Assembly (NCBI GenBank): GCA_024641305.1
Contig: JAHEDI010000002.1
Coordinates: 118,306 to 169,007, forward strand
Length of the DNA: 50,702 bases
Reading direction: 5' to 3'
Source: a bacterium
GTDB taxonomy: Bacteria > Actinomycetota > Acidimicrobiia > Spongiisociales > JAENVV01
Below the pieces are notes generated by a model. That model saw only the letters and a list, made by a program, of their open reading frames with translations. It was not told where the DNA came from and made no database searches. The position numbers and the translations under genes are program-made. Position 1 is the first letter of the stretch. Every line of letters begins with the position of its first letter. Positions 33,935-42,264 of this stretch are shown piece by piece.

Positions 33935-34426
33935 ATGGTCAGGTTCGTCGATGGTCCCGTTATCGAAGTGTCGGTTGATATCGCCGCCTCGCCCGCACGG
34001 GTGTGGGAGCTGGTTTCGGACATCAACCTGCCGGCTCGATTTCAGGACGAGTTCAAGCGGGCTGAATGGGTCACCGAGGGCCCGGCCGTTGGGGCTGAGT
34101 TCATCGGGTACAACGAACGGAAAGGTTTCCAGTGGGACACGTCGTCGTGGGTGGTCGAGTATGTGCCGCTCCGGTCGTTCGGGTGGGCCGTTTCGGATCA
34201 GAACAATCCCGGAGCAACCTGGACCTTCCACCTATCTGAAACGCCCTCCGGTACCAGATTGACGTTTCACCGCCGGCTCGGGCCGGGCCCGAGTGGCCTA
34301 ACGGCCAGCATCGCCCGCCACCCCAAGGACGAGGAAGCGATCATCGCCGCGCGCGATTTCGAGCAGGCCGCCAACATGCAGGGCGTGGTTGATGGCATCA
34401 AGACCCTCGCCGAGGCGACGGTCTGA
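33935..34426 (+). CDS. SRPBCC (START/polyketide-cyclase-like) protein
   Basis: A 163-aa helix-grip fold. VIEVSVDIAASPARVWELVSDINLPARF is the family opening, and GATWTFHLSETPSGTRLTFHRRL the later strands. A hydrophobic cavity for a lipid or aromatic ligand is typical of the family; the ligand is unknown. It has the strongest ribosome site in the window (AAGGAGGT). It is convergent with the aldehyde dehydrogenase, with 5 bases between. Confidence 0.88.
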   Translation: MVRFVDGPVIEVSVDIAASPARVWELVSDINLPARFQDEFKRAEWVTEGPAVGAEFIGYNERKGFQWDTSSWVVEYVPLRSFGWAVSDQNNPGATWTFHLSETPSGTRLTFHRRLGPGPSGLTASIARHPKDEEAIIAARDFEQAANMQGVVDGIKTLAEATV

Positions 34427-34431
34427 AGCGC

Positions 34432-35859
34432 TTATACGTTGGCGCCGAAGATCGACTTGACCTCGAGGAACTCCTCGAAGCCGTGCTCGCCCCACTCGCG
34501 ACCATTTCCGGATTGCTTGTAGCCGCCGAACGGTGCATTGGGATCGCCTAGCGCTCCGTTGACGTGCACCATGCCGGTCCGAATCTGGCGAGCCACCCGG
34601 CGGGCACGATCCTGGTCACCCGACGATACGTAGCCAGACAACCCGTAGTTGGTGTCGTTGGCGATGCGAATGGCGTCCGCTTCGTCTTCGTAGCCGATGA
34701 TGGATACGACCGGCCCGAAGATCTCCTCCCGGGCGATGGTCATGTCGTTGGTCACGTTTGCGAACACGGTCGGTTTGATGAAGTAGCCGCGGTCGTGGCC
34801 TTCGGCCCGGCCGGGCCCACCGGTAACCAGTTCGGCGCCCTCGTCGATGCCCTTCTCGATCAGTGCCTGGATCTTGTTGTACTGCGCTACGGAAACCACC
34901 GGGCCGATTGTCGTGGCTTCGTGGCCCGGGTGGCCGACGACGATGCCCTCGGCAGCCGCTTTCGCGTAGCCGGCAGCTTCGGCCATCCGATCCTGCGGCA
35001 CGAGAATTCTCGTTCCGGCATTGCACGACTGGCCCGAGTTGCGGCACATGAATTTGACGTCGCGATTGATGACCGCTTCGAGGTCGGCGTCATCGAGGAC
35101 GATGTTGGCTGACTTCCCGCCGAGTTCCTGGGCGACCCGCTTGACCGTCGGAGCGGCGTTCTTGGCAACCTCGACCCCGGCTCGGGTCGAGCCGGTGAAC
35201 GAAACCATATCAACTTCGGGGTGCGAAGAGAGCGGCACGCCGACGTTGATTCCGTCACCCTGAATGAGGTTGAAGACCCCGGCTGGCACTCCGGCTTCGT
35301 CAAGGATCTCGGCGAAGATAATGGCGTTCAAAGGAGCCAGTTCAGAAGGTTTCAGGACCATGGTGCAGCCCGCCGCCAGCGCCGGCGCCACCTTGGTAGC
35401 GATCTGGTTCAGAGGCCAGTTCCATGGCGTGATCAACGCGCAAACCCCGACCGGTTCTTTGACGACGAGGGTCGTGCCGATTTCCTCTTCGAACTCGTAG
35501 GTTTCGAGCACCCGGCGGACAGTTTTGAAGTGGTTCAGGCCCGACGGTACCTGGGACTTCGATGAGAGGGCGACGGGTGCGCCCATCTCGTCACTGACAG
35601 CTGAAATCAGATCGTCCATTCGGGTCTTGTAGACCGAAATGATCGAGTCGAGCAGCTCCATGCGCTCTTCCCGGCTCGTCTCGCTATAAGAAGCGAAAGC
35701 GGTCCTGGCTGCGGCGACTGCCGCGTCGACGTCTTTCGGGCCGCCCATGGCAATGGTGGTGATGACCTCTTCGGTGGCCGGGTTGATGACCTCGAGGGTC
35801 GTGGTGGTCGAGGGGGCCACCCACTGGCCGTTGATGTAGAACTCGTGTTTGTGCTGCAT
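34432..35859 (-). CDS. aldehyde dehydrogenase family protein
   Basis: A 475-aa NAD(P)-dependent aldehyde dehydrogenase. The oxyanion Asn148 is in PWNWP, the general base Glu245 in QELGGKS and the nucleophile Cys279 in NSGQSCNAG. FTGSTRAG binds the cofactor. The sequence is of the broad ALDH type that also contains betaine-aldehyde and vanillin dehydrogenases, so a partnership with the BetA-like enzyme 2.7 kb away is possible but unproven. ATG at 35859 is fixed by the leaderless promoter; the frame to 35952 is not used. A striking inverted repeat lies upstream. Confidence 0.93.
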   Translation of the reverse strand: MQHKHEFYINGQWVAPSTTTTLEVINPATEEVITTIAMGGPKDVDAAVAAARTAFASYSETSREERMELLDSIISVYKTRMDDLISAVSDEMGAPVALSSKSQVPSGLNHFKTVRRVLETYEFEEEIGTTLVVKEPVGVCALITPWNWPLNQIATKVAPALAAGCTMVLKPSELAPLNAIIFAEILDEAGVPAGVFNLIQGDGINVGVPLSSHPEVDMVSFTGSTRAGVEVAKNAAPTVKRVAQELGGKSANIVLDDADLEAVINRDVKFMCRNSGQSCNAGTRILVPQDRMAEAAGYAKAAAEGIVVGHPGHEATTIGPVVSVAQYNKIQALIEKGIDEGAELVTGGPGRAEGHDRGYFIKPTVFANVTNDMTIAREEIFGPVVSIIGYEDEADAIRIANDTNYGLSGYVSSGDQDRARRVARQIRTGMVHVNGALGDPNAPFGGYKQSGNGREWGEHGFEEFLEVKSIFGANV

Positions 35860-35866
35860 ACCCGGA

Positions 35867-35872
35867 ATCGTA
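35867..35872 (-). promoter_or_regulatory. -10 element TACGAT, leaderless start
   Basis: On the minus strand TACGAT lies 7 bases before the ATG at 35859. Confidence 0.65.
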
Positions 35873-35909
35873 GCGTCCGCCCCGCCCTTGGGACCTACTG
35901 GTTTCCTGA

Positions 35910-35956
35910 ACGAGTGTGCATCCACACTCGATAGCGCGAATCGTATGCACACTCGT
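35910..35956. promoter_or_regulatory. 12-bp inverted repeat upstream of aldehyde dehydrogenase
   Basis: ACGAGTGTGCAT (35910-35921) and ATGCACACTCGT (35945-35956) are exact complements with 23 bases between. A third partial copy (ACACTCG, 35924-35930) lies in the spacer. Relative to the expected transcript start at 35859 it covers about -51 to -97, a position suited to an activator or a looping regulator. It could equally end the ABC permease-side transcription unit. Confidence 0.55.
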
Positions 35957-35987
35957 CAGGCGATCGGGGCCCTCGTGTTGTAAACGG

Positions 35988-36812
35988 CTACTCCGCAGTC
36001 TTGCGATATGAGCGAACCGCCAGAGGTGCCGCGACTACGACGATCCCGACAATCCAGGCGAGCGACAGGAGAACGAGTGATCCGGTCGTCGCCCCGCTGG
36101 CAACGAGACTCGGGTCGCTTTGGATATAGGCATCGCCAAGGATGAGCGCCCTCGCCGTGTTTGCCAGGACCGATACCGGTTGGTTTTCGGCGAAGGCCGC
36201 CAGCCACGATGGCATGCTTGAGGTCGGGACAAACACCGAACTCGCAAACGTCAAGGGGAACACCGGCAAAAATCCGGCCGACTGGGCAGCTTCGGGCGTC
36301 TTGACTTTGAGTCCGATCCAGGCCATGACCCATGACATCGAATAACCGAACCCGAGGGCGAGCGCGACGGCCAGCACCAGGGAGAAGAACCCGTTGAGCG
36401 GCCGAAACCCGATCAGGTAGGCGACGGCGGTCATCAGCGTGATCACGAACCCGGACCGCCAGATGTCGGCGAAGGTACGACCCGCCAGGACGGCTGACCG
36501 AGCCATAGGCAATGACCGAAACCGGTCGATGACCCCGCCCTGGAGATCCTCGGTTAGGCCGATGCTGGTTGCGGTCGCTCCGAACACGACGTTCTGGATG
36601 ATGATGCCCGGCAGTAGGAAATTGATGTAGCTTCCGAAAACGGGCGGAATCGCCTGCGCGATGGAGCCCCCGAACACGTAGTTGAAGAGCAGCAGGAACA
36701 TCACTGGCTGCACCGTCGAGAACAGCAGTAGCTGGGGCAGTCGGATGTTGCGCAGAACGTTGCGTCGGGTAATGATCCCGATGTGGGTTGCGGTCTGGCT
36801 CAGGGTGGTCAT
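35988..36812 (-). CDS. ABC-2 type permease (DrrB-like)
   Basis: 274 aa with six hydrophobic segments. LPGIIIQNVVFGATATSIGLTEDLQGGVIDRFRSLPMARSAVLAGR is the characteristic cytoplasmic-loop region of daunorubicin-resistance type permeases. It should form the membrane channel for export of a drug-like or lipid substrate with the ATPase just upstream. The two genes overlap as ATGA (36809-36812). Confidence 0.9.
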   Translation of the reverse strand: MTTLSQTATHIGIITRRNVLRNIRLPQLLLFSTVQPVMFLLLFNYVFGGSIAQAIPPVFGSYINFLLPGIIIQNVVFGATATSIGLTEDLQGGVIDRFRSLPMARSAVLAGRTFADIWRSGFVITLMTAVAYLIGFRPLNGFFSLVLAVALALGFGYSMSWVMAWIGLKVKTPEAAQSAGFLPVFPLTFASSVFVPTSSMPSWLAAFAENQPVSVLANTARALILGDAYIQSDPSLVASGATTGSLVLLSLAWIVGIVVVAAPLAVRSYRKTAE

Positions 36813-37792
36813 CGCGCCCTCCTACCTTTCTGTTTCTCTGGCTTAGGGGCTTCCTCAGTGGCGTGACCGGTCAGGGTGAGAAACACGTCGTCAAGGGTTG
36901 GACGCCGGAGCGCCACATCATGCACTTCGATCCCGGCGTCGTCGAGCACCCGCACGGCTTCGAGTAGGGAAGCCGCGGCCCTGGGAGCTGGAATGGTCAC
37001 GGTCTTGCGCCCTTGGTCGACGATCGGTTCGGATGCCGCCACCCCTCTCAAGGTCTCTACGACCGTGGCTAGTTCATCGTCCGTGTGAATTTCGATCACG
37101 TCGCCGCCGACCTGGGTTTTGAGTTCGTTGGCCGTGCCTTCGGCGATCAGCTTCCCTTGATCGATGACGCCGATCCGATTGGCGAGCCGATCGGCCTCCT
37201 CGAGGTACTGCGTCGTGAGGAGCAGCGTGGTTCCATCGGCGACCAGTTCATTGATGATCTCCCATAGGCCGAGTCGGGAGCGGGGATCGATCCCGGTGGT
37301 GGGTTCGTCAAGGAAAAGGACCTCCGGGTGCCCAACAATGGAGGCTGCCAGGTCGAGGCGGCGTTTCATGCCGCCTGAGTACGTCAGAACCTGCCGGTTG
37401 GCGGCGTCGGTCAGATTGATGCGCTCAAGCACATCGTCGGCCCGTTCCTTGGCTTGCTTCTTGGAAAGGTTGTACAAACGGCCAACCATGATGAGGTTTT
37501 CACGTCCCGTTTGGTAGCCATCCACGGCGGCGTTCTGTCCGGCCAACCCGATCTTCTCTCGAGCGCCGGTCGGGTTGTGAATCACATCTACCCCGGCTAC
37601 GGATGCCGAGCCCGAGTCTGGTTTGAGCAACGTTGTCAGAACCCTGATGAGGGTGGTCTTGCCGGCGCCGTTCGGGCCGAGTAACCCGTAGATAATGCCT
37701 CGTTCGAACGAAACCGAGATGTCGTCGAGGGCCTTGATGGTCCCACCGAAAGTGTGAACTATGTGCTCGGCCTGAACAATCGTGTCTGTCAT
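36809..37792 (-). CDS. ABC transporter ATP-binding protein (DrrA-like)
   Basis: A 327-aa ATPase with Walker A GLLGPNGAGKTTLIR, signature TYSGGMKRRLDLAAS, Walker B VLFLDEPTTGIDPRSR and H-loop region LLTTQYLEEADRLA. It has the extended C-terminal domain (about 225-310) and basic tail typical of DrrA proteins. TAAACT about 45 bases upstream may be its -10, and GGGAG precedes the ATG. It is coupled to the permease. Confidence 0.92.
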   Translation of the reverse strand: MTDTIVQAEHIVHTFGGTIKALDDISVSFERGIIYGLLGPNGAGKTTLIRVLTTLLKPDSGSASVAGVDVIHNPTGAREKIGLAGQNAAVDGYQTGRENLIMVGRLYNLSKKQAKERADDVLERINLTDAANRQVLTYSGGMKRRLDLAASIVGHPEVLFLDEPTTGIDPRSRLGLWEIINELVADGTTLLLTTQYLEEADRLANRIGVIDQGKLIAEGTANELKTQVGGDVIEIHTDDELATVVETLRGVAASEPIVDQGRKTVTIPAPRAAASLLEAVRVLDDAGIEVHDVALRRPTLDDVFLTLTGHATEEAPKPEKQKGRRAR

Positions 37793-37867
37793 GAGGTCTC
37801 CCTGTGGCCATGGTCTTTGAAGCCAAGATCGGGCAGTTTACGACGATGTGTCGCCAACTGTGAATCG

Positions 37868-38182
37868 TCAGAAAAGCCCTTCGAGCACCCATAGAGTCGC
37901 CAGTCCGGCCACCATGGTGAAGGAGAGATTCTTGGTTCGATATCCGACCACTCCAGCCACCACCGCCGCATAGATCCGGTAGTTGTCGAATCCGATCGCG
38001 TATGAGCCATCCACGACCAATACTGCGGGTAGAGCGATGGCCGGGAATACGGCCGCCGGGACAAACCGGAGTGCCCGCTCGAGGGCAGGCGGGATGCTCC
38101 CCGGGCCGAGAATCGCCAGGAAGCTCCCACGCATCAGCACGGTGCCGATCCCGATGACGGAGATAATGAACCAGGGATTCAT
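37868..38182 (-). CDS. azlD: AzlD-family membrane protein
   Basis: 104 aa with three or four hydrophobic segments. The N-terminal VIGIGTVLMRGSFLAIL and the central RALRFVPAAVFPAIALPAVL are AzlD hallmarks. It is the small subunit of branched-chain amino-acid exporters of the AzlCD (LIV-E) type. Its ATG overlaps the azlC stop as ATGA, and it is the last gene of the long minus-strand run that begins at 43282. Confidence 0.88.
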   Translation of the reverse strand: MNPWFIISVIGIGTVLMRGSFLAILGPGSIPPALERALRFVPAAVFPAIALPAVLVVDGSYAIGFDNYRIYAAVVAGVVGYRTKNLSFTMVAGLATLWVLEGLF

Positions 38183-38880
38183 CGGGTTCGGTCCACGGCA
38201 ACGCCCGTCGTAATCCCGACCAGCGCGGCGAGAAGCAGTCCGAGATTGAACGGTAACGGTACGGCAAGTATGGCGGTGATTCCTGCTGCCACGGCTGCGG
38301 CAACTGAGGCCCGATCGATCAGTGCGGGAAAGATGAGACCGATGAATATGAGGGGAGCCGCGAACCCGAGTCCCCAAGAACTTGGAACGCTTGCACCGAC
38401 GATCACCCCAACCGAGGTAGTGATCATCCAAACGATCCACAGCGTGAGGCCGATGCTTATCGAGTACCAATGGAGGTCGGGATGGTCGTTTCCATTGCGT
38501 GATCGGGTGACGGTCAACGCAAAGACCTGATCGATCATCAGGTAGGACACCAACCAGCGCCAGGCTCTGGGGAGATGTCCGAGCGGTCGTACCAGGGTTC
38601 CCGAGTACATGACGTGCCTGGCATTGATCACCAGGGCGGTACCGATGATGGTTGGCCAGGCAGCCCCGGTGCCGACGAGTGACATGGTCGCAAGTTGAGC
38701 CGCACCGGCAAAGATGATGCCAGACGCAGCGATGGACAAGGTTGTTGAAAGACCGGCACTAACCGCCGCCACGCCGACCACGAACCCGAAGGGGATGACG
38801 GCCAGCAACAGCGGGAGCGTATCCATGAGGCCAGATCGTATTTCGTCGCGACGGTTGGGCGACGAAGCGACTTCGGTCAC
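38179..38880 (-). CDS. azlC: AzlC-family branched-chain amino-acid exporter
   Basis: 233 aa with about seven membrane segments. IPFGFVVGVAAVSAGLS and IIFAGAAQLATMSLVGTGA, then LVINARHVMYSGTL, are AzlC signatures. With AzlD it exports valine/leucine-like amino acids. The start is GTG at 38880, which overlaps the stop of the aminotransferase gene as GTGA. The frame continues upstream to 38925 inside that gene but is not needed. Confidence 0.9.
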   Translation of the reverse strand: MTEVASSPNRRDEIRSGLMDTLPLLLAVIPFGFVVGVAAVSAGLSTTLSIAASGIIFAGAAQLATMSLVGTGAAWPTIIGTALVINARHVMYSGTLVRPLGHLPRAWRWLVSYLMIDQVFALTVTRSRNGNDHPDLHWYSISIGLTLWIVWMITTSVGVIVGASVPSSWGLGFAAPLIFIGLIFPALIDRASVAAAVAAGITAILAVPLPFNLGLLLAALVGITTGVAVDRTR

Positions 38881-40559
38881 GATCCGATCGGTCGCGGGTT
38901 GATCTCGGCGGCCACCGGAAACCACCGGAGCGCCTCGGCTTCGAGGTCGAGGTCGGGGGCAGGTTCGCAGGGAGGTTCGGTCTGGGCCCGATCAAGGAGA
39001 ATCCGAGCTTCGTCAAGGTAATCATCGAGGGCCGAACTGTCGGCGGTCCGGCGCCGATCCGGGTACGTCATCGACCCCGATTCATAACTGATATCGGTCA
39101 GGCTCATTGCCGTATCCTCGGGGGCGTCCTTGTGTCGCCATACACCGGTGTGCGAGTCGAACCGATAACACGAGAGCAACTTCCAGCCCTCGTTGGCGAC
39201 GAGATGAACGGCTTTGACGATGAAGTCGAAGGTCTCCTCTGCGAGGAAATAGTTGAAGTTGACTCGCACCCAGCCAGGCTTGATCCCTTCACAGCCACGA
39301 AGAATCTCTTGTTCATATTGATGGGAGGTATCCATATCAATGCCGAGTAGTCGATGCCCGTACGGACCGGCACATGAGCAGCCCCCCCGACTTTGGATGC
39401 CGAATAAGTCGTTAAGAAGGGCGACCACGTAGTTGTGATGGAGGTACCGACCCTCGTAGCGGATGACGAACGACACGATCGACAATCGGTCAGCGTCAAC
39501 GTTCCCGAGTATTTCGATGTTCGGATTGGTCTTCCACGAGGCGATGGCCCGCTTGATGAACGTATGTTCAAGGGCCCGTATCCGGTCGGATCCGACGGCC
39601 AGCTTGAGCTGGAACACGAGACCGGCCCGGACTGATTCGATGATGGCAGGCGTCCCGCCCTCTTCGCGATGTTCGATGTCGGTTAGATACAGATGTTCTT
39701 CGGTATTGACGTAGGCCACGGTGCCTCCGCCGGGAACGGCGGGGACCTTGTTCTGAAAGAGTTCTTTGCGAGCTACCAGGATCCCCGGGGTGCCGGGTCC
39801 CCCGATGAACTTGTGGGGGCTAATGAAGATGGCGTCCTTGTGGGCGTCGTCGGGGCTATCGGGGTCCATGTCAATGCCGATGTACGGGGCGGCCGCCGCG
39901 TAATCCCAGAATGAATAGGCGCCGTAACGATGCAAGAGTGCCGCGACTGCGGCGTGGTCGGTGATGATGCCAGTAACGTTCGAAGCAGCCGAGAATGTTC
40001 CGATTTTGAGTGGTCGCGTCTCGTACTCCTTGAGTGAGACCTCGAGTGCCGAAAGGTCGATGTGGCCGTCGCGGTCCTCGGGGATTCGCACGACGTCGGC
40101 GATCGATTCGCGCCATGGAAGCTCGTTTGAGTGGTGTTCGTAGGGCCCGCAGAAGACCACCGGCCGTTCGTGTGCCGGGATGTGTTGGGTCAGCTGGTAC
40201 CGAGCGTCCAGTTCAGCTGGGATTCGCAAGCCGAGGACTCTGATCATCAGGTCGACCGCCCCGGTCGCCCCCGAACCAACGAACACCACGGCGTGCTCAT
40301 CGGTAGCGCCAACCCCCTGGCGGACCAGACGCCGAGCGTCGTCGCGGAACCGGGTCGTTTGGCGACCGGTGCCTGACGTTTCGCTGTGGGTATTGGCGTA
40401 AAGCGGAAGAACTTCGTTGCGGATGAAATCTTCGATAAAGGTCAGCGAACGACCCGAGGCGGTGTAATCGGCGTAGGTGACCAGTCGTGGACCGAATGGT
40501 CCATCGACGACATCGGAATCGCCGATGACCGACGATCGGATCGTTTCAATCAGGTCCAT
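38877..40559 (-). CDS. class V aminotransferase, cysteine-desulfurase-like
   Basis: A 560-aa PLP enzyme of the SufS/CsdA/isopenicillin-epimerase fold, longer than the usual 400 aa of SufS. YADYTASGRSL, ANTHSETSGTG and SWDYAAAAP-like (FWDYAAAAP) bind PLP and substrate. Lys250 in ISPHKFIGGPG is the Schiff-base lysine. SRGGCSCAGPYGH (Cys394, Cys396) occupies the place of the desulfurase active-site loop. A C-terminal extension of about 130 residues is not recognised. No suf or isc partner is adjacent; the coupled azlCD could point to an amino-acid substrate (inference). Confidence 0.85.
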   Translation of the reverse strand: MDLIETIRSSVIGDSDVVDGPFGPRLVTYADYTASGRSLTFIEDFIRNEVLPLYANTHSETSGTGRQTTRFRDDARRLVRQGVGATDEHAVVFVGSGATGAVDLMIRVLGLRIPAELDARYQLTQHIPAHERPVVFCGPYEHHSNELPWRESIADVVRIPEDRDGHIDLSALEVSLKEYETRPLKIGTFSAASNVTGIITDHAAVAALLHRYGAYSFWDYAAAAPYIGIDMDPDSPDDAHKDAIFISPHKFIGGPGTPGILVARKELFQNKVPAVPGGGTVAYVNTEEHLYLTDIEHREEGGTPAIIESVRAGLVFQLKLAVGSDRIRALEHTFIKRAIASWKTNPNIEILGNVDADRLSIVSFVIRYEGRYLHHNYVVALLNDLFGIQSRGGCSCAGPYGHRLLGIDMDTSHQYEQEILRGCEGIKPGWVRVNFNYFLAEETFDFIVKAVHLVANEGWKLLSCYRFDSHTGVWRHKDAPEDTAMSLTDISYESGSMTYPDRRRTADSSALDDYLDEARILLDRAQTEPPCEPAPDLDLEAEALRWFPVAAEINPRPIGS

Positions 40560-40566
40560 GGCCCGA

Positions 40567-40572
40567 AGGTTA
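40567..40572 (-). promoter_or_regulatory. -10 element TAACCT overlapping a stop codon
   Basis: On the minus strand TAACCT lies 7 bases before ATG 40559. Its first three bases are the TAA stop of the site-2 protease gene. Confidence 0.6.
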
Positions 40573-41262
40573 CTTGACCGGTCGTGAAGAGAACGCCCTG
40601 ACCAGGGCCTGCACCGAAAAGATACCGATGATGATCGGTGCGAATGTGAACCCACGTTGATATAGAAGGATGGCCACGGCTGCTCCCACGATCAGCCCGA
40701 TGATGGCGCCATGAAGCCGACCCGAACCAGGGAGGGCCTTCTCGATGAGCTCGCTCAGGATCGTCCCACCGTCGAGGCCCCCGATCGGGAGAAGGTTGAA
40801 AGCGCCGAGGATTGTGTTGGCCCACACGAAAACCCCCAGGAAGAACACGAGTGAGTTGCCTGCATTGAGCGCGTCACCGAGATACACCCTCCAGGGTGTG
40901 TCGAGGACCAGTTGAGCGAGATCACCGAGGAAACCGAACGAGGCGAGCAACCAGATGGCTGCCCCGATGACGATCGAAGTGACCGATCCGGCCGCTGCGA
41001 CCGCGATGCGCGGCCACCCAGTGCTGCGACCCCCGGTCCAGGATGTGACACCTCCGAGGCCATGCAATGTGATGCCCTGCACCTTGCCGCCGAGCCCCCT
41101 TGCGACGAAAGCGTGACCGAGTTCATGGACGAGGATGGAGAGCACCGCGGCCAATCCGGCCACCACGGCGATGGCCGGTTCGAATCCCTGGCCGACGAAA
41201 TAGAACAGCAACAGGATGGTGATGTTGAACTCGATTGGGAACCCGAAGAGACGAAACCGCAT
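40570..41262 (-). CDS. site-2 protease family (M50) membrane metallopeptidase
   Basis: 230 aa. VHELGH (His46, Glu47, His50) is the zinc motif in a membrane helix, and FNLLPIGGLDGG with Asp164 supplies the third ligand. It belongs to the short group without PDZ or CBS domains. Such enzymes cut transmembrane segments, for example of anti-sigma factors; the target is unknown. The ATG lies directly against the stop of the polymerase gene. Its stop overlaps the promoter of the next gene. Confidence 0.92.
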   Translation of the reverse strand: MRFRLFGFPIEFNITILLLFYFVGQGFEPAIAVVAGLAAVLSILVHELGHAFVARGLGGKVQGITLHGLGGVTSWTGGRSTGWPRIAVAAAGSVTSIVIGAAIWLLASFGFLGDLAQLVLDTPWRVYLGDALNAGNSLVFFLGVFVWANTILGAFNLLPIGGLDGGTILSELIEKALPGSGRLHGAIIGLIVGAAVAILLYQRGFTFAPIIIGIFSVQALVRAFSSRPVK

Positions 41263-42264
41263 TTAGTAGTCCTCGTCGGGACGCCGCTGTTTGGACGGCT
41301 GGACCCGAGGAGGTTCGCCAGGCTGTTTCGGGTAGTGAGGTGGCCAGGGAGCGTCGCCGAATCCATTGTCTTCGTCGCGGGCCATCCATTCCAGGAGGGT
41401 TGTGATCGAGCCGGCGTTTTGATCCATTCCGGCGGTGAGATCGCCGACGTCGGCGTACCGATCGGCAAATCCTTGCATTGGGAACCGTTCGATCGACACC
41501 TCATCGAGTTCTTCCCAGTCGAACGGGGTCGATACATATCCAGTTGGTCGAACGCCGTAAGCCGATGACACGGTCTTGTCGCGGGCCATTTGATTGAAGT
41601 CGATGAAGATCCCGGTTCGTTCTTCTTTCCACCACTTGGTTGTCACGGCACCAGGCATGCGCCGTTCGAGCTCCCTCGCAAAAGCCAGAACTGCCCGCCG
41701 GACCTGGAAGAAATTCCAGATCGGTTCGATGCGCACATAGATATGGATGCCCCGGCTGCCGGATGTCTTGGGCCAGCTCACGAGTCCTACCTCATCGAAC
41801 AACGCCTTGGCACCCCGAGCAGCCTCACGAACGTCATCGAAACCGAATCCGTCGGTCGGGTCAAGATCGATCCGGAGCTCATCTGGATGGTCGATGTCCT
41901 CGGCTCGCACTGGCCACGGATGAAAGTCAAGACAGCCGAGCTGGACCAATCTCAGAATGTCAGCCCGGGTTCGCGGCACGTTCATGATGCCGGGACGTTG
42001 TGAAGGGAATCGAATTTCGACGGTCTCGAACGGCGAGTTCTTGTCGGCCCGCTTGTGGTAAACCGGCGGTTCGGCCACCCCTTTCATATACCGCTTCAAC
42101 ATGGTCGGGCGGCCAAAGATCCCGTTGAGGGCTCCGTCGGCGACGACCGCGAAGTGGTTCGCGACCTCGATCTTGGTCCAGCCCTGCTCGGGAAAGACGA
42201 TGCGGTCCGGTGACGAGATGCGGATCGATTCGCCGTCTAAATCAATGAAAGTTTCGCTAGCCAT
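41263..42264 (-). CDS. LigD-type polymerase/primase domain protein
   Basis: A 333-aa stand-alone archaeo-eukaryotic primase-type polymerase as in the PolDom of LigD. It fills gaps and adds ribonucleotides during end joining or excision repair. ELRIDLDPTDG holds catalytic Asp133 and Asp135, and TSGSRGIHIYVRI holds His174. The Pro-rich basic tail is probably disordered. It overlaps the ligase gene by 8 bases, so both proteins should be made together; mycobacteria have comparable LigC-polymerase pairs. No Ku gene is in the window. Confidence 0.92.
   Translation of the reverse strand: MASETFIDLDGESIRISSPDRIVFPEQGWTKIEVANHFAVVADGALNGIFGRPTMLKRYMKGVAEPPVYHKRADKNSPFETVEIRFPSQRPGIMNVPRTRADILRLVQLGCLDFHPWPVRAEDIDHPDELRIDLDPTDGFGFDDVREAARGAKALFDEVGLVSWPKTSGSRGIHIYVRIEPIWNFFQVRRAVLAFARELERRMPGAVTTKWWKEERTGIFIDFNQMARDKTVSSAYGVRPTGYVSTPFDWEELDEVSIERFPMQGFADRYADVGDLTAGMDQNAGSITTLLEWMARDEDNGFGDAPWPPHYPKQPGEPPRVQPSKQRRPDEDY

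Noticed and set aside
30055-35859. betA and the aldehyde dehydrogenase as a glycine-betaine operon
   Set aside because: They lie 2.7 kb apart with four genes between on mixed strands, and no betaine transporter or BetI regulator is seen. A functional link remains only a possibility.
41170-41190. GGTTCGAATCC, identical to a tRNA T-arm
   Set aside because: It lies inside the site-2 protease coding frame (GQGFEP on the minus strand). No acceptor stem, D-arm or anticodon arm can be drawn around it.
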